From Primula veris (Eukaryota > Streptophyta > Magnoliopsida > Ericales > Primulaceae), in NCBI GenBank assembly GCA_963682055.1, contig OY821747.1, positions 18,464,258 to 18,528,257 on the forward strand: a stretch of DNA of 64,000 bases, written 5' to 3'. Each line of letters opens with the position of its first letter. Position 1 is the first letter of the stretch. The notes below the pieces were generated by a model. That model saw only the letters and a list, made by a program, of their open reading frames with translations, did not search any database and was not told the DNA's origin. This document shows, piece by piece, positions 46,412-58,290 of the stretch. Made by a program: the position numbers and the translations under genes.

Positions 46412-48340
46412 TTAAACGACAACTCGACTAGTCATCACCACATCCTCATCATCGCCATTGTCATTGTCACTGTCACTGTCACTTGAACTTTCTTCCTGAC
46501 CATCCTCACAAGCTGTAGGCCTCGTAGGCTGCGAACCCCTCTGGTTTGTCTGGCTTAGCACGATCTCCACAATGTGGGGCACACTGGACCTTATCAAAGA
46601 TTGCACTGACTCGTGGTAGTTTTCCTGGATAATACGGCGTACGAGCTCTGTAGCCTTATCTTCAGTCCAAGCAGGCTGAGTAGGAGTGCCAGCTGTGCTG
46701 CTAAAGGAGCCGTCGGTGCTAACAGAAGAAGCCCGGTTGCCGATTCCATAAATCCGCCCCTTGCCCAGGAAGCCAAGTTCATCAAGCACGTCAATAGACA
46801 CACGGTCCTCGTCAACCGACGATGCCGGTAGGCCAGCCAATTCAGCCTCAGCTACTTTCTCGAGCATCTTCTTTTCAAGTGCTACTTGCATATACGTAAC
46901 ATAATTGATAAGAGTATTATGGACAAAACATAGTGATGCTATCGAATGAAACCCATAAACCAAATTTTGACAGCGCTATGGACTATAAACAAAAACATAT
47001 CAAGTCTTTCCAGAAATCAACAATACAACTAAAAGTCTGTTTTAAAATAAAGATTTTATTATTTACTGCAAACGGCATAATGCGCCAACAATCAATCCTA
47101 AACATTATATAGTTCGCTGAATATAAATGTCCTATAACAATGAGCTGGCATATCTGAAATAATATTTAATTTATAATAAAACAATACAATATGGTAAAAA
47201 ATAAGAGTTAATCAAAACCTACGCTTTTAAAGAAGCAATGCAAAACATTTGTTACATTGCAGATTTTTTTTCACGTTATCAAGAAATAGCCCAGTGAGAC
47301 AATGAGACACTATAATTATTTGTCAATAAGATTTCAATTACAAGCAATGGAATGAGAACAACTTACGTTGATCTCGGACGATTTCTCATCGCAGAACTTG
47401 TCGCCTTTCTTGTGCATTAGCCGGAACTGTCGTAGCAGGCTAGGCATGGCTCCCTCCTTTCGACATATAGCCAGTGCATGCTCCAAGTGGGACTTGGAGC
47501 CGCCCAGATGGACCGAGGGCTTCTTGCCTGAGTTCCCTCTCCGGTTAGCCGATTTAATTGCACCTTTGGCCTTCGACTCGTCACTGTCCCACGATTTCTT
47601 CCAGGCAATCCATACTTTAGCACCACACCAGGTGGGTTTCTTAACCCTCCTCTTAAGCTTATACTGCCAGTCAGAATACCGCTTAGCTGCGATACGAATC
47701 CAGGCTCCGCGGACTATAGACTCATTCCCAGGTTCCCAAGTACACGCTTTCTGCCAAGACCAAAATTATGCTTAATAAATAAATATCTAGAAATAAAATA
47801 AATTAAATTTCATTTTGCAATACTTTACCTCAAACACTCTCCAATAATGCTCTTTGAGACCCTTCGGCACTAGTTTCCATGAGATGTCTTGTTCGTCTTG
47901 CTTCTGTTTAAATGTCTTGGTGATATTCTTTGAAGCCGAGGGAACAAACCTGTCCAACAAAATAGACCACAGATTATCACATATAATTGAGATTTACAAA
48001 TAAATTTAACTTTGACCAAAATGATTGCCTACGCTGGAAACTTGGCTCCGTCTGCCTGAATGACTCTTATTAAGGTCCTTGTTGCTACCGGAAGTTGAAC
48101 ATCCATTGGTTGAGAAGGTGACCTCTGTTGTCTGGATTCAGAACCAGATGACCGGGCCGGGTGTTCTTGTCGTGCAGTTGAAGTTGGAGTCGGTTACCTC
48201 ACCACATTGTTGGCAGACAGTTGTTCACTATTTGGGAACTGGAAGAACTCAGAATCTTGGTTATTTTGAGTTGTCGATTGATTACGAGGGTGGCGCCTAG
48301 CTGGACTAGGAGGTGGAGATGAAACAGTTCTTCGACCCAT
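46412..48340 (-). pseudogene. TNPA-like protein of the CACTA element (four exons, one stop)
   Basis: TNPA-type proteins bind subterminal repeats and help the transposase. Exons by GT-AG and frame: 48340-48033 (starts MGRRTVSSPPPSPARRHP), 47949-47829 (121 nt; DISWKLVPKGLKEHYWRVFE), 47750-47367 (KACTWEPGN, AAKRYSDWQYKLKRR, VWIAWKKSW, KSANRRGNSG, HLGGSKS), and about 46890-46412 (VALEKKMLEKVAEAEL, acidic SSSDSDSDNDNGDDED tail). The W/Y pattern with 'NRRGN..HLGGSKS' is that of the plant Ptta/En/Spm transposase family. Exon 1 has an in-frame TAA (48194-48196); a later in-frame ATG at 48104-48106 could still serve. The exon 3/4 junction is unsettled. Expected full length is roughly 430 residues. The annotation as pseudogene is because of the stop. 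Confidence 0.8.
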
Positions 48341-50230
48341 CTAGCAGAAAATAGCAAATTTAATACATGAAATGTTGACAACACTGCGAATCTTACACTA
48401 AAGTCCTAAACTTATAAATACTTTTGAACATATAAGCATGGGCTAATACATTATGAAAAAGTTTCCCACCTATTTGGTAATGTTTTTTAATACTTCACAA
48501 ACATTTTTAATCACAGTTATATAAATTTTTAATCACATTCTAATTAGAAGAACTGACAATTTTTTGTAATATTAGTACATGTACCGATTTTTAATTAAAC
48601 ATATCATAAATTCACCATTTAAACCCTTTGCAAGTATAATAGTATGATATACACTATAATCTATTAAAAGAATAGTTATAAGAAAGGTACCAAACAAGAC
48701 CTTGTTATGGTAAACTTGGAGAAAAGTAGTTATTTGTAAATGGTCTTCTTTGGTACAAAAATAAACCAAGTAAAGTAACAAATTTAGAGTTGCAGAAACG
48801 TCAATATGCCATACTCACACATTTGATGCAGAAACAACAATATAACAAATAATTTTAAATTTTAGAACCATTTATTCATACAAGGACAATTACTTGCAAA
48901 TAAAACAACTACTTATATAGCAACATATCACAAACAAGTCTACTTCTGAAAAATCAGGTTGGACTGTTTGATTGCAATCAAACAAATACAATCAAACAGT
49001 CTAATAAACTTGCAAACTCCACATGAAAAACAACACCAAGATATGTACAAAAGCAAGAAATCAAGAGACCAAATAACAGTAAGAAATGTGGATGTAGCAT
49101 CATCTATGGCTGGACTAGTAAAAGGAACAAGATTAGTAGTATTTAAAAAGTGTACAAGAACAGTGCTGCTATAAACAAATAACTTCAATTAAAACTGACA
49201 CACATACATGGAAAAATACACTACCCTGTTTTATTACAAGAAAATCTAATAAACTAACAACCGAAAGTGGTTCATGTTTTTTGGTCTTAACAACATAACT
49301 GGGTTTTTGCTCTTAATCAAAAAGTCACCTAATAAAATGATAAAATGCAACATATATAGCAACTTATGTGTGTGTTTAAACATCCTTATTGTTAAGCCCA
49401 AATTTTAATACATAGTTAAAAAACTCCAATTTAAATTACCCAATTTAAAACTGTAAATTTTCAATTTAAAAACCCAGTTACTAACCACAATTAAAAACCC
49501 TAAGCAAAGGGCCAATTAAAAACCAATTCGTAAAAGAATCAAACAAATGCAATCAAACAGTCTAATAAATTTTGGCATGGAAAAATACACTACCCTATTT
49601 TATTACAAGAAAATCAAATAAACTAACAATAGAAAGTGGTTTATGTTTTTTGGTCTTAACAGCATAACTGGGTTTTTGCTCTTAATCAAACAGTCACCTG
49701 ATAAAATGATAAAATGCAACATATAAAGCAACTTATGTGTGTGTTTAAACATCCTTATTATTAAGCCCAAATTTTAATACGTAGTTAAAAAACTTCAATT
49801 TAAATTACCCAATTTAAAACTGTAATTTTTCAATTTAAAAACCCAATTATTAACCACAATTAAAAACCCTAAGCAAAGGGCCAATTAAAAACAAAAATGG
49901 AAAGTAGCCAATTAAAAACCCTAACTATAAACAAACAACTTCAATTAAAACTGACACACATACATGCATGTACAATTAATCATAAAAATTGGCTTTTTAC
50001 AATTAATAAATAAAAATCAGTAATGAACATCACAAATCTAATTGAAAACACATATTAAAAGGCCTAATTTCTCAAAACACAATTAAAAATCCAGCTTAAA
50101 AAGTCTACATATATGCAAACACCTAATTGTAACATGGAAATTAAAAAAATTATAACTAAAATTGAAAAAAATACACATGCAGATCAACAAATCAACAAAT
50201 GAAATACTTTAAACCCAAAACGAGGTACAA
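48341..50230 (-). other. Probable 5' intron of the TNPA-like gene, AT-rich, with repeats
   Basis: No coding pattern. It holds a 39-base palindromic patch (48962-49000: gactgtttgattg.. and ..caatcaaacagtc), a 369-bp direct repeat (49206-49920), and many aattaaaaa phrases. Its position between the TNPA-like start codon and the CT-rich leader at 50240-50450 suggests a long leader intron. Confidence 0.4.
49206..49920. repeat. 369-bp direct repeat, two copies
   Basis: Starting at catggaaaaatacactaccc (about 49207 and 49576), long stretches match with about 3 to 4 percent difference. One example is gtggtt.atgttttttggtc at 49267 and 49636. The period is 369 bp and the second copy ends near 49890. 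Confidence 0.85.
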
Positions 50231-50239
50231 GCCTTACGG

Positions 50240-50460
50240 ACATTGAAATACTATGAAGATCAGAGAGAAAGAGAGACTTACAGACATCGAAAGCTAGAGA
50301 GAGCCTTACGGTGGTGGATGCGACGGTGATTGAAGCGGTGGTTAGAGAGAAAGAAGGGAGCGGTGGATATTTAGAAGAGAGAGAGTGGATTGTGTTTCTC
50401 GAGACTTCTGTCTCTGTAGGTTTTTAGAGTATACAGAGAGAGTGGATTTTCTTTTTTTTG
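50240..50460 (-). promoter_or_regulatory. CT-rich leader / promoter of the TNPA-like gene (inferred)
   Basis: Read on the minus strand this is a CT-rich plant-leader-like stretch (many ctctct runs, ccaccgc motifs). It has several possible splice donors (ccgtaag, tctgtaag) and no long frame. Its place, just 3' of TNPD and 5' of the TNPA-like gene, fits a transcription start. This is inference from composition only. Confidence 0.4.
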
Positions 50461-50944
50461 TTTTTCTCTTAATTCTGTCAATTTAGTATAGGTTAAAATT
50501 TTGGCTCAATAAATGAGCGGCTGCCGAAAAAAATTTGAATATGTTTTCCAAAACTTTCTGAAATTTTGGGCAAATTTTTTGAATATATACTTTAGGATTT
50601 CCAAATATATTTTTATTTGTACAATAATACTATTATTTTTTTAAAGAAATTGTTTAATATGCGAAACAATTTAAATGTTAACTAACAAACAATAACTTAC
50701 TACTTTTTTTTTTATAAAAATACATTAACTTACTAATTAGTTGACCAAACCCTAAAAATTTTCCGAATTAAGTTAATTTAACAATAAAAAAATCGAGTAC
50801 AATTAGTAATATACATATTTAAAATTAAACCCGTCAACAATTTCATTTATTTGTTACATAATCTTACCACAAATTTAAACACAAACATTAATAATATTAT
50901 ACAAATAAAGTTAACAGAAGTTCACGATTTAACACAAATAAAGT
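50461..50944. other. AT-rich spacer between TNPD-like and TNPA-like genes
   Basis: No gene seen. It probably includes the 3' untranslated region of the TNPD-like gene and the promoter of the TNPA-like gene. Confidence 0.5.
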
Positions 50945-53900
50945 TCAAGGATAACTTTCGTATTCTACGTCATCGTCGTAGAAGTTTTCTTCTTCGTCGG
51001 AATCGGGCTCGCATTCCACGTCAGAGTCCGATTCTTCGTCTGCTACTAAGTCAGCGGGATCGTTTAAATATTGTTGCCTTAAGGGTCCATCCATACCCCC
51101 ATCAGTAATAGGTTGACTCGAAGACCCTTCATCGTCTTGAAATGCGTGCCTCTCAATTCTTCCGTCTGATCCAGATATGTGGATAACTGACCTAGCCTTA
51201 ACCTTGCATACTGCCCACCATTCATCCGGCTCTGCTCCAAACCTTGTTGGGTAAGGCAAATAACATACTTGGATCGCTTGGGAGGCCAATATAAAAGGGT
51301 CGTACTTTTGGTATTTTCCCTTCGAGTTTATACTAACAAGATTATACTTTTTGTCAATATGTATATTTTGTCGACTCGTGTTAAACCAATCACAGTTAAA
51401 TAAAACCACCTTCTTAAGTGGCCACATCGGATACTCCAGCTCAATAACCTCAGTTAGAACACCATAGTAGTCGGTGGCAGAAGCAGATTCAGTGTAGTCT
51501 GACGTGCCTTTTATGCAAACCCCACTATTGGCAGTTTTCCGATTGGATGAGTGAACTTTCGTGTGAAAGTCGTATCCATTCACAAAGAAGATCTGATACG
51601 TGTTGACTTCTTTCAAAGGTCCTTGTGAAAGGGATAATAAGAACTCATTATTATCGATGTTTGTATGATTATCCTGCTCAGCCTATTCACACATTAAAAA
51701 ATGAATTATAATTTTAAAACTCATAATATTGCTACATTGTTAACTTATGGGAAAAGAATTAAAACTCACATAACGTTCAAACCATGGGACGAAATGATTA
51801 CCGATGCAATCTTCAAATTCAGCAACATTCGTTGCAAAACCGGCATCGTACATGTCCTCTTTGAAAATGCTAGGAATTCAGTTCAAATAATGTTATTGGC
51901 TATAAAAAACACTTATGCAACATATATATAACGAATTATTAAAATGATCACCTCAAATATTTTTGAGCCTCTGGACAATTTGTGAGGATGTACCTCCTTG
52001 TTGCTTTGTGTTCTTCCGGTTTAAGCCATCGCATTTTACATTTTCTAGCCGCACGACCCGGATGTGTAAAAATCGACAGATTTCCAGGAATTATTGGTCG
52101 TTCTCCCCCATCATCATGTCGTTCAATCCGACTTCTCCGTGTTTGAACTTCTGGCTTAAAATATATTGAGGAAAAATTAGCAGCTTGCTCAGTGACATAC
52201 GCATTTATCATCGACGCCTCAACACGATTCTTGTTCCTTGCACTCCTTTTAAGTTTTCCAAGAAACCTCTCACACGGATACATCCACCTATAATGCACCG
52301 GACCCGCAATTCTTGCTTCATATGACAAGTGAAGGGGGAGGTGTTCCATTATGTTGAAAAAACTTGGTGGAAAATGCAGTTCTAACTGGCACAATATAAT
52401 TGGAATTTCCGCTTCAAGAAGCAGCATGTCTTCCACCGACAGAGTAGTGCATGTTAGGCATTTGAAAAAGAGACTGAATTCAGTCAAAACTTTATAAACC
52501 TTTTCGTCAAGTGTAAGCCGAAATGCGATTGGGATCAGTCTTTGCATAAACACGTGACAGTCATGGCTCTTCATACCAAATAATTTGTTCTTTCTTAGAT
52601 CAACACAACGACCTATATTAGATACACATCCATCTGGAAATTTAATTTTTTGCACCCAATCACAAATGATCTCTCTCTGTTCTCTTCCAAGAGTAAAATA
52701 AGCTCGATCATATTTTCCATCAGCAGTAGGATTAAACTGGGGACGGTTGCAGAGAGCATGAACATCCAGTCTTGACTTTAGATTATCCTTCGATTTTCCC
52801 TTCACATCAAAAACCGTATTAAATACATTCTCAAAACAATTTTTCTCCGTATGCATAACATCGAGATTGTGTCGAATGAGGTTGTCTTTCCAATACGGTA
52901 AATCCCAGAAAATACTACGTTTCTTCCATCCCCATCCCCATCCCCCACCTGATTTACATATTGCGGCATTAGTTGCTACACCATCTACGTCTGTGACTCT
53001 CTTCAATCCTAAATTATCAATCCACGCTATTATATCTGTGCCAGATTTTAATTTCGGTGCGCATTCTTTTACACGTTTTTTTCTGGGTAAAACTTTTTGT
53101 GTCTTTACGGTAACGATGTCCTGCGGGTAGAAACTTACGGTGACAATCAAACCAACTTACTTTACGCCCATGAGTCAGATAAATTCCTTTTGTTTCATGC
53201 ATACAATGTGGGCAAGCTATCTTCCCCTGAGTGGTCCATCCAGATAACATAGAATATGCGGGAAAATCACTAATTGTCCAAATTATAGCTGCTTTAAGGT
53301 CAAAATTTGTACCTAGAGAGCAATCATAGGTGTTAAATCCATACCTCCACAAGTGCTGCATATCCGCCATAAGGGGCTGCAAGTACACATCAATCAGCTG
53401 CCCTGGATCTTTTGGTCCTGGAACTAGAACAGTTAAAAACATAAATTGTTCTTTCATGCACATTCCAGGAGGCAAGTTATATGGAGTTACTATAATCGGC
53501 CAACAAGAGTACTGTTTCCTAAAACAACCAAAGGGTGTAAAACCATCGGCCATTAATCCCAGTCTAACATTGCGTGGCTCACTAGCAAACACCGGGTTCT
53601 TCATATTAAAGTGGCGTCATGCTTCTGTATCTGATGGATGCTCCATTACGTCTGAATCAGTGTAATGCTCTGCGTGCCATCGCATGTGGCTAGATATAGC
53701 TTCAGATTGGTACAATCGCTGTAATCGTGGTATCAAAGGTAAGTAATACATAACTGATTTTGGCTTACCATCATCACCACATCTCGACTCATCACACACT
53801 TTGCAACTATCTCTCTCACTATCAATACCCCAATAAATCATGCAATGGTTTATACATGCATGAATACGCTCGACTGGTAGTCCCAAACCATGCAACGTCT

Positions 53901-54585
53901 TTTTCGTTTGATAAAAATTAGCAGGAAAATTGTTGCCCTTAGGTAACATTTTCTTGACTGCACCTACAACCTTATTGTATGAATTCTCAGACATAAATGT
54001 GTTCGATTTTACGTTCATCATTAGGGACATTACATCGAACATTGATAAGTCAGCACTTTTGTACAAGGGTTGTTCGGTAGATCTCATCATCTCATAAAAA
54101 TCCTGTGCTGCTGGGTTGGGTGTCTCAGTTGGATACACAAAGTCAGGACCCGCCACATCCCTAATCATTCTCTGGAAAGGATTTGAATTACAGTCCATAT
54201 CATCTACAACGTTATTGATAATTGGTTCGTAACTCTGTTGGAAGTCTGATCCACTCGAAGACTGGCCAACATGAAACTCCGGATTATAGGCTTGATAAGT
54301 ATTATATTCTGGTGGCAACCATGATTCCCCATGACTAGTCCATCTAAAATAATTTTCGACAAACCCATTCTTATAAAGATGTAGCTTAACATCATTAATG
54401 TGCTCAAATCGAGTATTCTGACATTTTCTAGCGGCACATGGACACCTAATCATATTTCCATTTTCAGATTCGCCATACTTAATAGCGAATGTAATAAATT
54501 CATCAACGCCAAAACAAAAACCGCTGGAAAGAAAACCTTCCGAATCCAGTCGGGCATACATCCACTCCCTATGAAAGTTGTTCAT
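50945..54585 (-). pseudogene. TNPD-like transposase of the CACTA element, two disabling changes
   Basis: This is the catalytic transposase (tnp2 family). From MNNFHREWMYARL (start 54585; an upstream ATG at 54609 is less likely) the N-terminal transposase-associated domain has CPCAARKCQN and HLYKNGF. The core contains RNVRLGLMADGFTPFG, PAYSMLSGWTTQGKIACPHC and LPYWKDNLIRHNLDVMHTEKN. The C-terminal domains have FFNIMEHLPLHLSYEA, GPVHYRWMYPCERFLG (DUF4218 type) and VLFNCDWFNT, PDEWWAVCK (DUF4216 type), then an acidic tail. Introns: 51951-51870 and 51769-51683 (exon 51869-51770, IFKEDMYDAGFATN). Defects: TGA at 53617-53619 where a tryptophan is usual (DTEA, stop, RHF), and a frameshift at the T7 run near 53076-53082. 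About 1,100 residues if intact. Confidence 0.92.
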
Positions 54586-54612
54586 TTTCTGTTGAAAAAT
54601 TATTAACATTAA

Positions 54613-54984
54613 CAGTAAAATCGATTAAGAAATTATACATAATTAACGATATGTTGAACAATAGTAATAATACGTTATGAGTAACGATGGGTAGAACAAT
54701 ACTAATATTGATACAATTAATTAAATTGTTACTTAACAGTAAAATCGATTAAGAAATTATACATAATTAACGATATGTTGAACAATAGTAATAATACATT
54801 ATGAGTAACGATGGGTAGAACAATACTAATATTGATACAATTAATTAAATTGTTACTTAACAGTAAAATTGATTAAGAAATTATACATAATTAACGATAA
54901 GTTGAACAATAGTAATAATACATTATGAGTAACGATGGGTAGAACAATACTAATATTGATACAATTAATTAAATTGTTACTTAC
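54613..54984. repeat. 124-bp tandem repeat, three copies, upstream of TNPD-like start
   Basis: Units start cagtaaaatcgattaagaaa at 54613, 54737 and 54861 (period 124) and differ by only a few bases. The array lies 28 bp upstream of the TNPD-like ATG (minus strand), that is, in its leader or promoter. Recent expansion is implied by the low divergence. Confidence 0.95.
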
Positions 54985-55409
54985 TTCAATAACCACAAAT
55001 GGGTGCCAAATTTACTTGAGTGTCGGACCATATCCCCAATAAATTAATTGTGAATTTGACACTTGTTATCTGTGAAGTGGAAATGGGTTATATATGCTAC
55101 ACATGTAGTGACATAAAAGTGTCGGAATGGAGATGAAGCCTTATCCATAACGAAGATTTTTTTGATTTCGGTGAGCCACAGCCACTTATATTCTGAACAA
55201 GTGCGGTCTGATGTCTATCCTACATTTTCTCTCTATTTTGTCACTATTCCGTATCTAACTACATATGATTCTATACCAGCATTAATTCCATCTATCTATA
55301 TCACATTATAGTTGCTGTATAAATGAGTTTGCGATAATGATAAAATCTAGAGGAAAAATACTAGTATAAAAAACCGATTGTTTTTAAAAAAAGGTTAATT
55401 GCCAAAAAA
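54985..55409. other. Intergenic region of the CACTA element
   Basis: Lies between the divergent starts of the TNPD-like gene (minus) and small gene 1 (plus). No coding pattern. It may hold promoters for both. Confidence 0.5.
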
Positions 55410-56304
55410 ATGTCTACAAGAACGCAAAAGCTAATTAAAGCAATTATTAGACCCGGCGTCACGGAATTGTAAGTAATATTTTGCTATATTCAAAATTTAA
55501 TTGTTGTTAGAATTTGTGTTAATGGTTTTGTATATTCAATAATTTATAATTTAATAATTTGTAATATTAAATTAAGTTTATGTTTGGTGTTGTATAAAGT
55601 TTTTGTTTATTTGTTTATTTGTTAAATTTGAAAACTATTTTATCTCTCTAGTCCGTCACTACTCCGTTTCTAGATGTATTAATTATGGTCACAATATAGT
55701 TTCTGTGATATGTTTGTTCAAATGTTAAACTTATATACTGAAACGTAAAAAGACCATACAAAAAATATGTTGAAACTTATATAATTTGTGTTAATTGTGT
55801 TATATATATTTTTAAAACAGGTTTGACCCAGTAGCGAAAAATAAATTTATTATAATTTTTTAAAAAAGACAACAGTTTAAGGGTATGACATGGTCGGATT
55901 TGGATAATAAACTGGTTGATTACTACTGGAAGGAATTTCAGGTATTATTGTTTATTAAATATTGTTTTTTACATAAATTGTTAAATATGTCATTAATTTT
56001 GTTAAATATGTTGCATAAATTGTTTTACTGGGAGGACGACGTTGCCACTAGAAATAATATAATTTGTTGTTTTTTGGATATGGGAAGAAAATACTATTAC
56101 GAATGGATTGATAGCATGAAAGAACTCACAGAGAGACCATCATATATTGAGGAAGAAATTTGGGAGTCATGGAAAGAAATGTGGGCAAAGGGACCTACTA
56201 TGCGACCGTTAGATGTTGAACTCGCGGACGCAGATCCCTACGATCTTGTTAAAAATGAAAGCTGCGAGAGCTCAGAGGATGAAGGTTATCCGGACACGGA
56301 TTAA
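55410..56304 (+). pseudogene. Small TNPA-domain gene 1 of the CACTA element, decayed
   Basis: Exon 1, 55410-55468 (MSTRTQKLIKAIIRPGVTE), ends in phase 2 at a gtaagt donor. Exon 2, 55821-55941, is 121 nt and has TWSDLDNKLVDYYWKEFQ. Exon 3, about 56023-56304, has FYWEDDVATRNN, YYYEWIDSMKELTERPSYIE, EEIWESWKEMW and an acidic end (SCESSEDEGYPDTD, stop). This W/Y/RP pattern is the N-terminal part of the TNPA-type domain. Defects: TAA at 55861-55863 in exon 2, where gene 2 has Cys, and no AG acceptor before exon 3 (aaattg). It converges with gene 2. Function unknown; a role as a short DNA-binding or competing form is only a guess. Confidence 0.75.
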
Positions 56305-56484
56305 ATTTTATGTATGATTAACTTTATGTCTATTGTTGATTTCAAATAACTAGTGGGTGTTTTAATTTATGAATTAATAATTTGTAATATTGAATTAAGT
56401 TTATGTTTAATTTGTTTAATATTTTTGTTTATTTATTAAATTTAAAAACTATTATGGATACATAATAAACACTGAAAACATTAG

Positions 56485-56519
<35 letters not shown>

Positions 56520-56973
56520 CTTTTAGCTATGAATTTTTGAGGAAAACACAAAAATTAATTATGCGTGCTCCGAGAATCCCAGTGATGCAGTTGGCCTTAT
56601 TCAATTTACAGTCAACATTGTCAGACTTTCTGCATGCGTAGCAGTTGTTAATTTATTACACCACATTTGTGAGGAAACCGAGACGGACGTCTGTCACAAT
56701 AATCATAATAGGACAATATATTAAATATTTATACTTAATACAACAATTATTAAAAACGGATAAAGCATCGCAAATATCAAAAATAAAAATAAAAAAAATA
56801 CAGTCATTTAAAACCGTATTTTTTAGTACTTTTTAAAAATATTTATTAAGATTAAAATATCCGAAAATGATAAAAATTAGTAAACATATTAAAAAGTTAT
56901 TACAAATTATGAAAAACTTAAAATGAACCACATAAAACCATACATATTATAAATCGAAAGTTATCTATTAAAT
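56305..56973. other. Convergent spacer between small genes 1 and 2
   Basis: AT-rich 3' regions of the two convergent small genes, including an (AT)n microsatellite at about 56486-56515. No gene: the plus-strand frame at 56645-56836 is lysine/isoleucine-rich and without motif. Confidence 0.5.
56486..56515. repeat. (AT)n microsatellite
   Basis: About 15 uninterrupted at units. Confidence 0.9.
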
Positions 56974-57579
56974 TTATTGGCTTCCATCGCTTTCGATGAT
57001 TATCGGAGTGTCTTCCGAGTTGTCGTCGATCACAATCGGTAAATCATCGGGATCAATTTCTGCCGGCCGATCGGTCCATACTTCCCAAATTTCATTATTC
57101 ATCCAAAGAGGTTTATACTCCCTCATCATTATTGAAGATACCCATATCGGATATTGGCTCTTGCATAATGAAATAAAAGCTTTGTAAACATCGTCATCAA
57201 TATCCAATATCCATGTGTAATTGACCTTTACAATAAAATTTGTTAAATTAGTACATATTATTTTATGAAAAATAAATTATTGACAAAGTAATATAAATAT
57301 CAAAATTAAAATTACCTTCAATTGTTCAAAATAAAATAGTTTCAAATCAATTGAAATATTGTTCCAATCCCAACCATCTGACTCTTGTCGCTTGCAAAAT
57401 ATTTTTGGAAGCGTCTTTTTGATAGAAGGACAAATACTACAAAAAGAAAACATGCAAATATAATAAAAAATGGGTATCTATTAATATATAACACATAATT
57501 TATAATTGTAATTAAAAATAACTTACACTTTTCCCGCTCGAGGATTATTTATCAAAGTGATCGGTATGCGCGAACTCAT
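56974..57579 (-). CDS. Small TNPA-domain gene 2 of the CACTA element, intact three-exon ORF
   Basis: Exons 57579-57527 (53 nt; MSSRIPITLINNPRAGK, phase 2, gtaagt donor), 57436-57316 (121 nt; KIFCKRQESDGWDWNNISID, LKLFYFEQLK) and 57225-56974 (VNYTWILDIDDDVYKAF, YPIWVSSIMMREYKPLWMNN, EIWEVWTDRPAEIDP, acidic end DGSQ, stop). All junctions have GT-AG and keep the frame, giving 141 residues with no stop. Exon 2 size and both intron phases equal those of small gene 1 and of exons 1-3 of the TNPA-like gene, so all three are related. Here the acidic end follows directly after the 'W..W' region; the Arg/Gly-rich and coiled-coil parts of a full TNPA-type protein are missing. Function unknown. Expression cannot be judged from sequence. 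Confidence 0.7.
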
Positions 57580-57779
57580 GTTCAAATTTCGGGCGATATG
57601 TACTAATATATTTTGCAATGGTATGTTTATACTTTTTGGAATTTTGTTTAACAAGTGGGGAAAGATGAAAGATGAGAGGTTATATATAAAGTTATTTGGT
57701 GACGAAATAGTGAAGGAATTAATAAATTTTCAGAATACCAAGAGTCAATATATGACGGTCAAAATACACGTAAAAGACA

Positions 57780-58191
57780 TGACGTGTCAGTTAATTTATT
57801 ATATTATGTGACGGATGGGAGACACAAGTTCTGTTACCAATTAATTAACTGACACGCATGCAACTCCGTTAACAGGTAAAAAATATTGTGACATAACTGT
57901 GACGAATATATTATTCTCCTTAGTTGACTTTTCAACAAAAATAAAAGGCCAATACAGGTCCCACTCTTTATCTTTTTTCGTCGCCAATCTGTAACAGAGT
58001 GTGTCACAAACATTTCTTAAAACCAAGTCAACTTCGCAGCTGCTTTGACTTTCGGTTTTGGTCGCCATTTTGTCCCCAAATAGTCGCTAATGTTAACGGG
58101 CATTCATGTGACACTATTATGTCACAGGTTTGTAGCAGAATTAGCGAGTTGTAGCAGAATCTCGTCGTTATCTGACTGTTTTCTTGTAGTG
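57780..58191. promoter_or_regulatory. CACTA right subterminal and terminal region
   Basis: The terminal inverted repeat is 58163-58191. Inside it, gtcac, tgtcaca, cgtcgc and gtcgcta motifs recur in both orientations. An inverted repeat with arms cgtgtcagttaatt (57782-57795) and aattaactgacacg (about 57842-57855) borders the zone. The minus-strand frames 57841-58068 and 58028-58228 are by-products of these repeats. Confidence 0.7.
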
Positions 58192-58194
58192 TTT

Positions 58195-58258
58195 CTAGCT
58201 TCTTTTGGTCTGGTTCTAAGAAGTCCAAAGTTGCTTGGAATGAGGTTTGCTGACCTTT

Positions 58259-58290
<32 letters not shown>

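Larger units (their letters stand above)
45242..58191 (-). mobile_element. 12,950-bp CACTA (En/Spm-type) transposon, nearly intact ends
   Basis: The left end (45242, CACTATAAGAAAACAGTCAG) and the inverted right end (58191, CACTACAAGAAAACAGTCAG) match over about 29 bases with one mismatch, continuing ATAACGACG. TTT flanks both sides (45239-45241, 58192-58194), the 3-bp target duplication of CACTA elements. Subterminal zones (45242-45800 and 57780-58191) are full of tgacg, gtcac and cgtcg motifs. Genes on the minus strand: TNPD-like 54585-50945 and TNPA-like about 50450-46412. Two extra small genes lie at 55410-56304 (plus) and 57579-56974 (minus). It sits in the LINE C reverse transcriptase. 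Confidence 0.95.
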
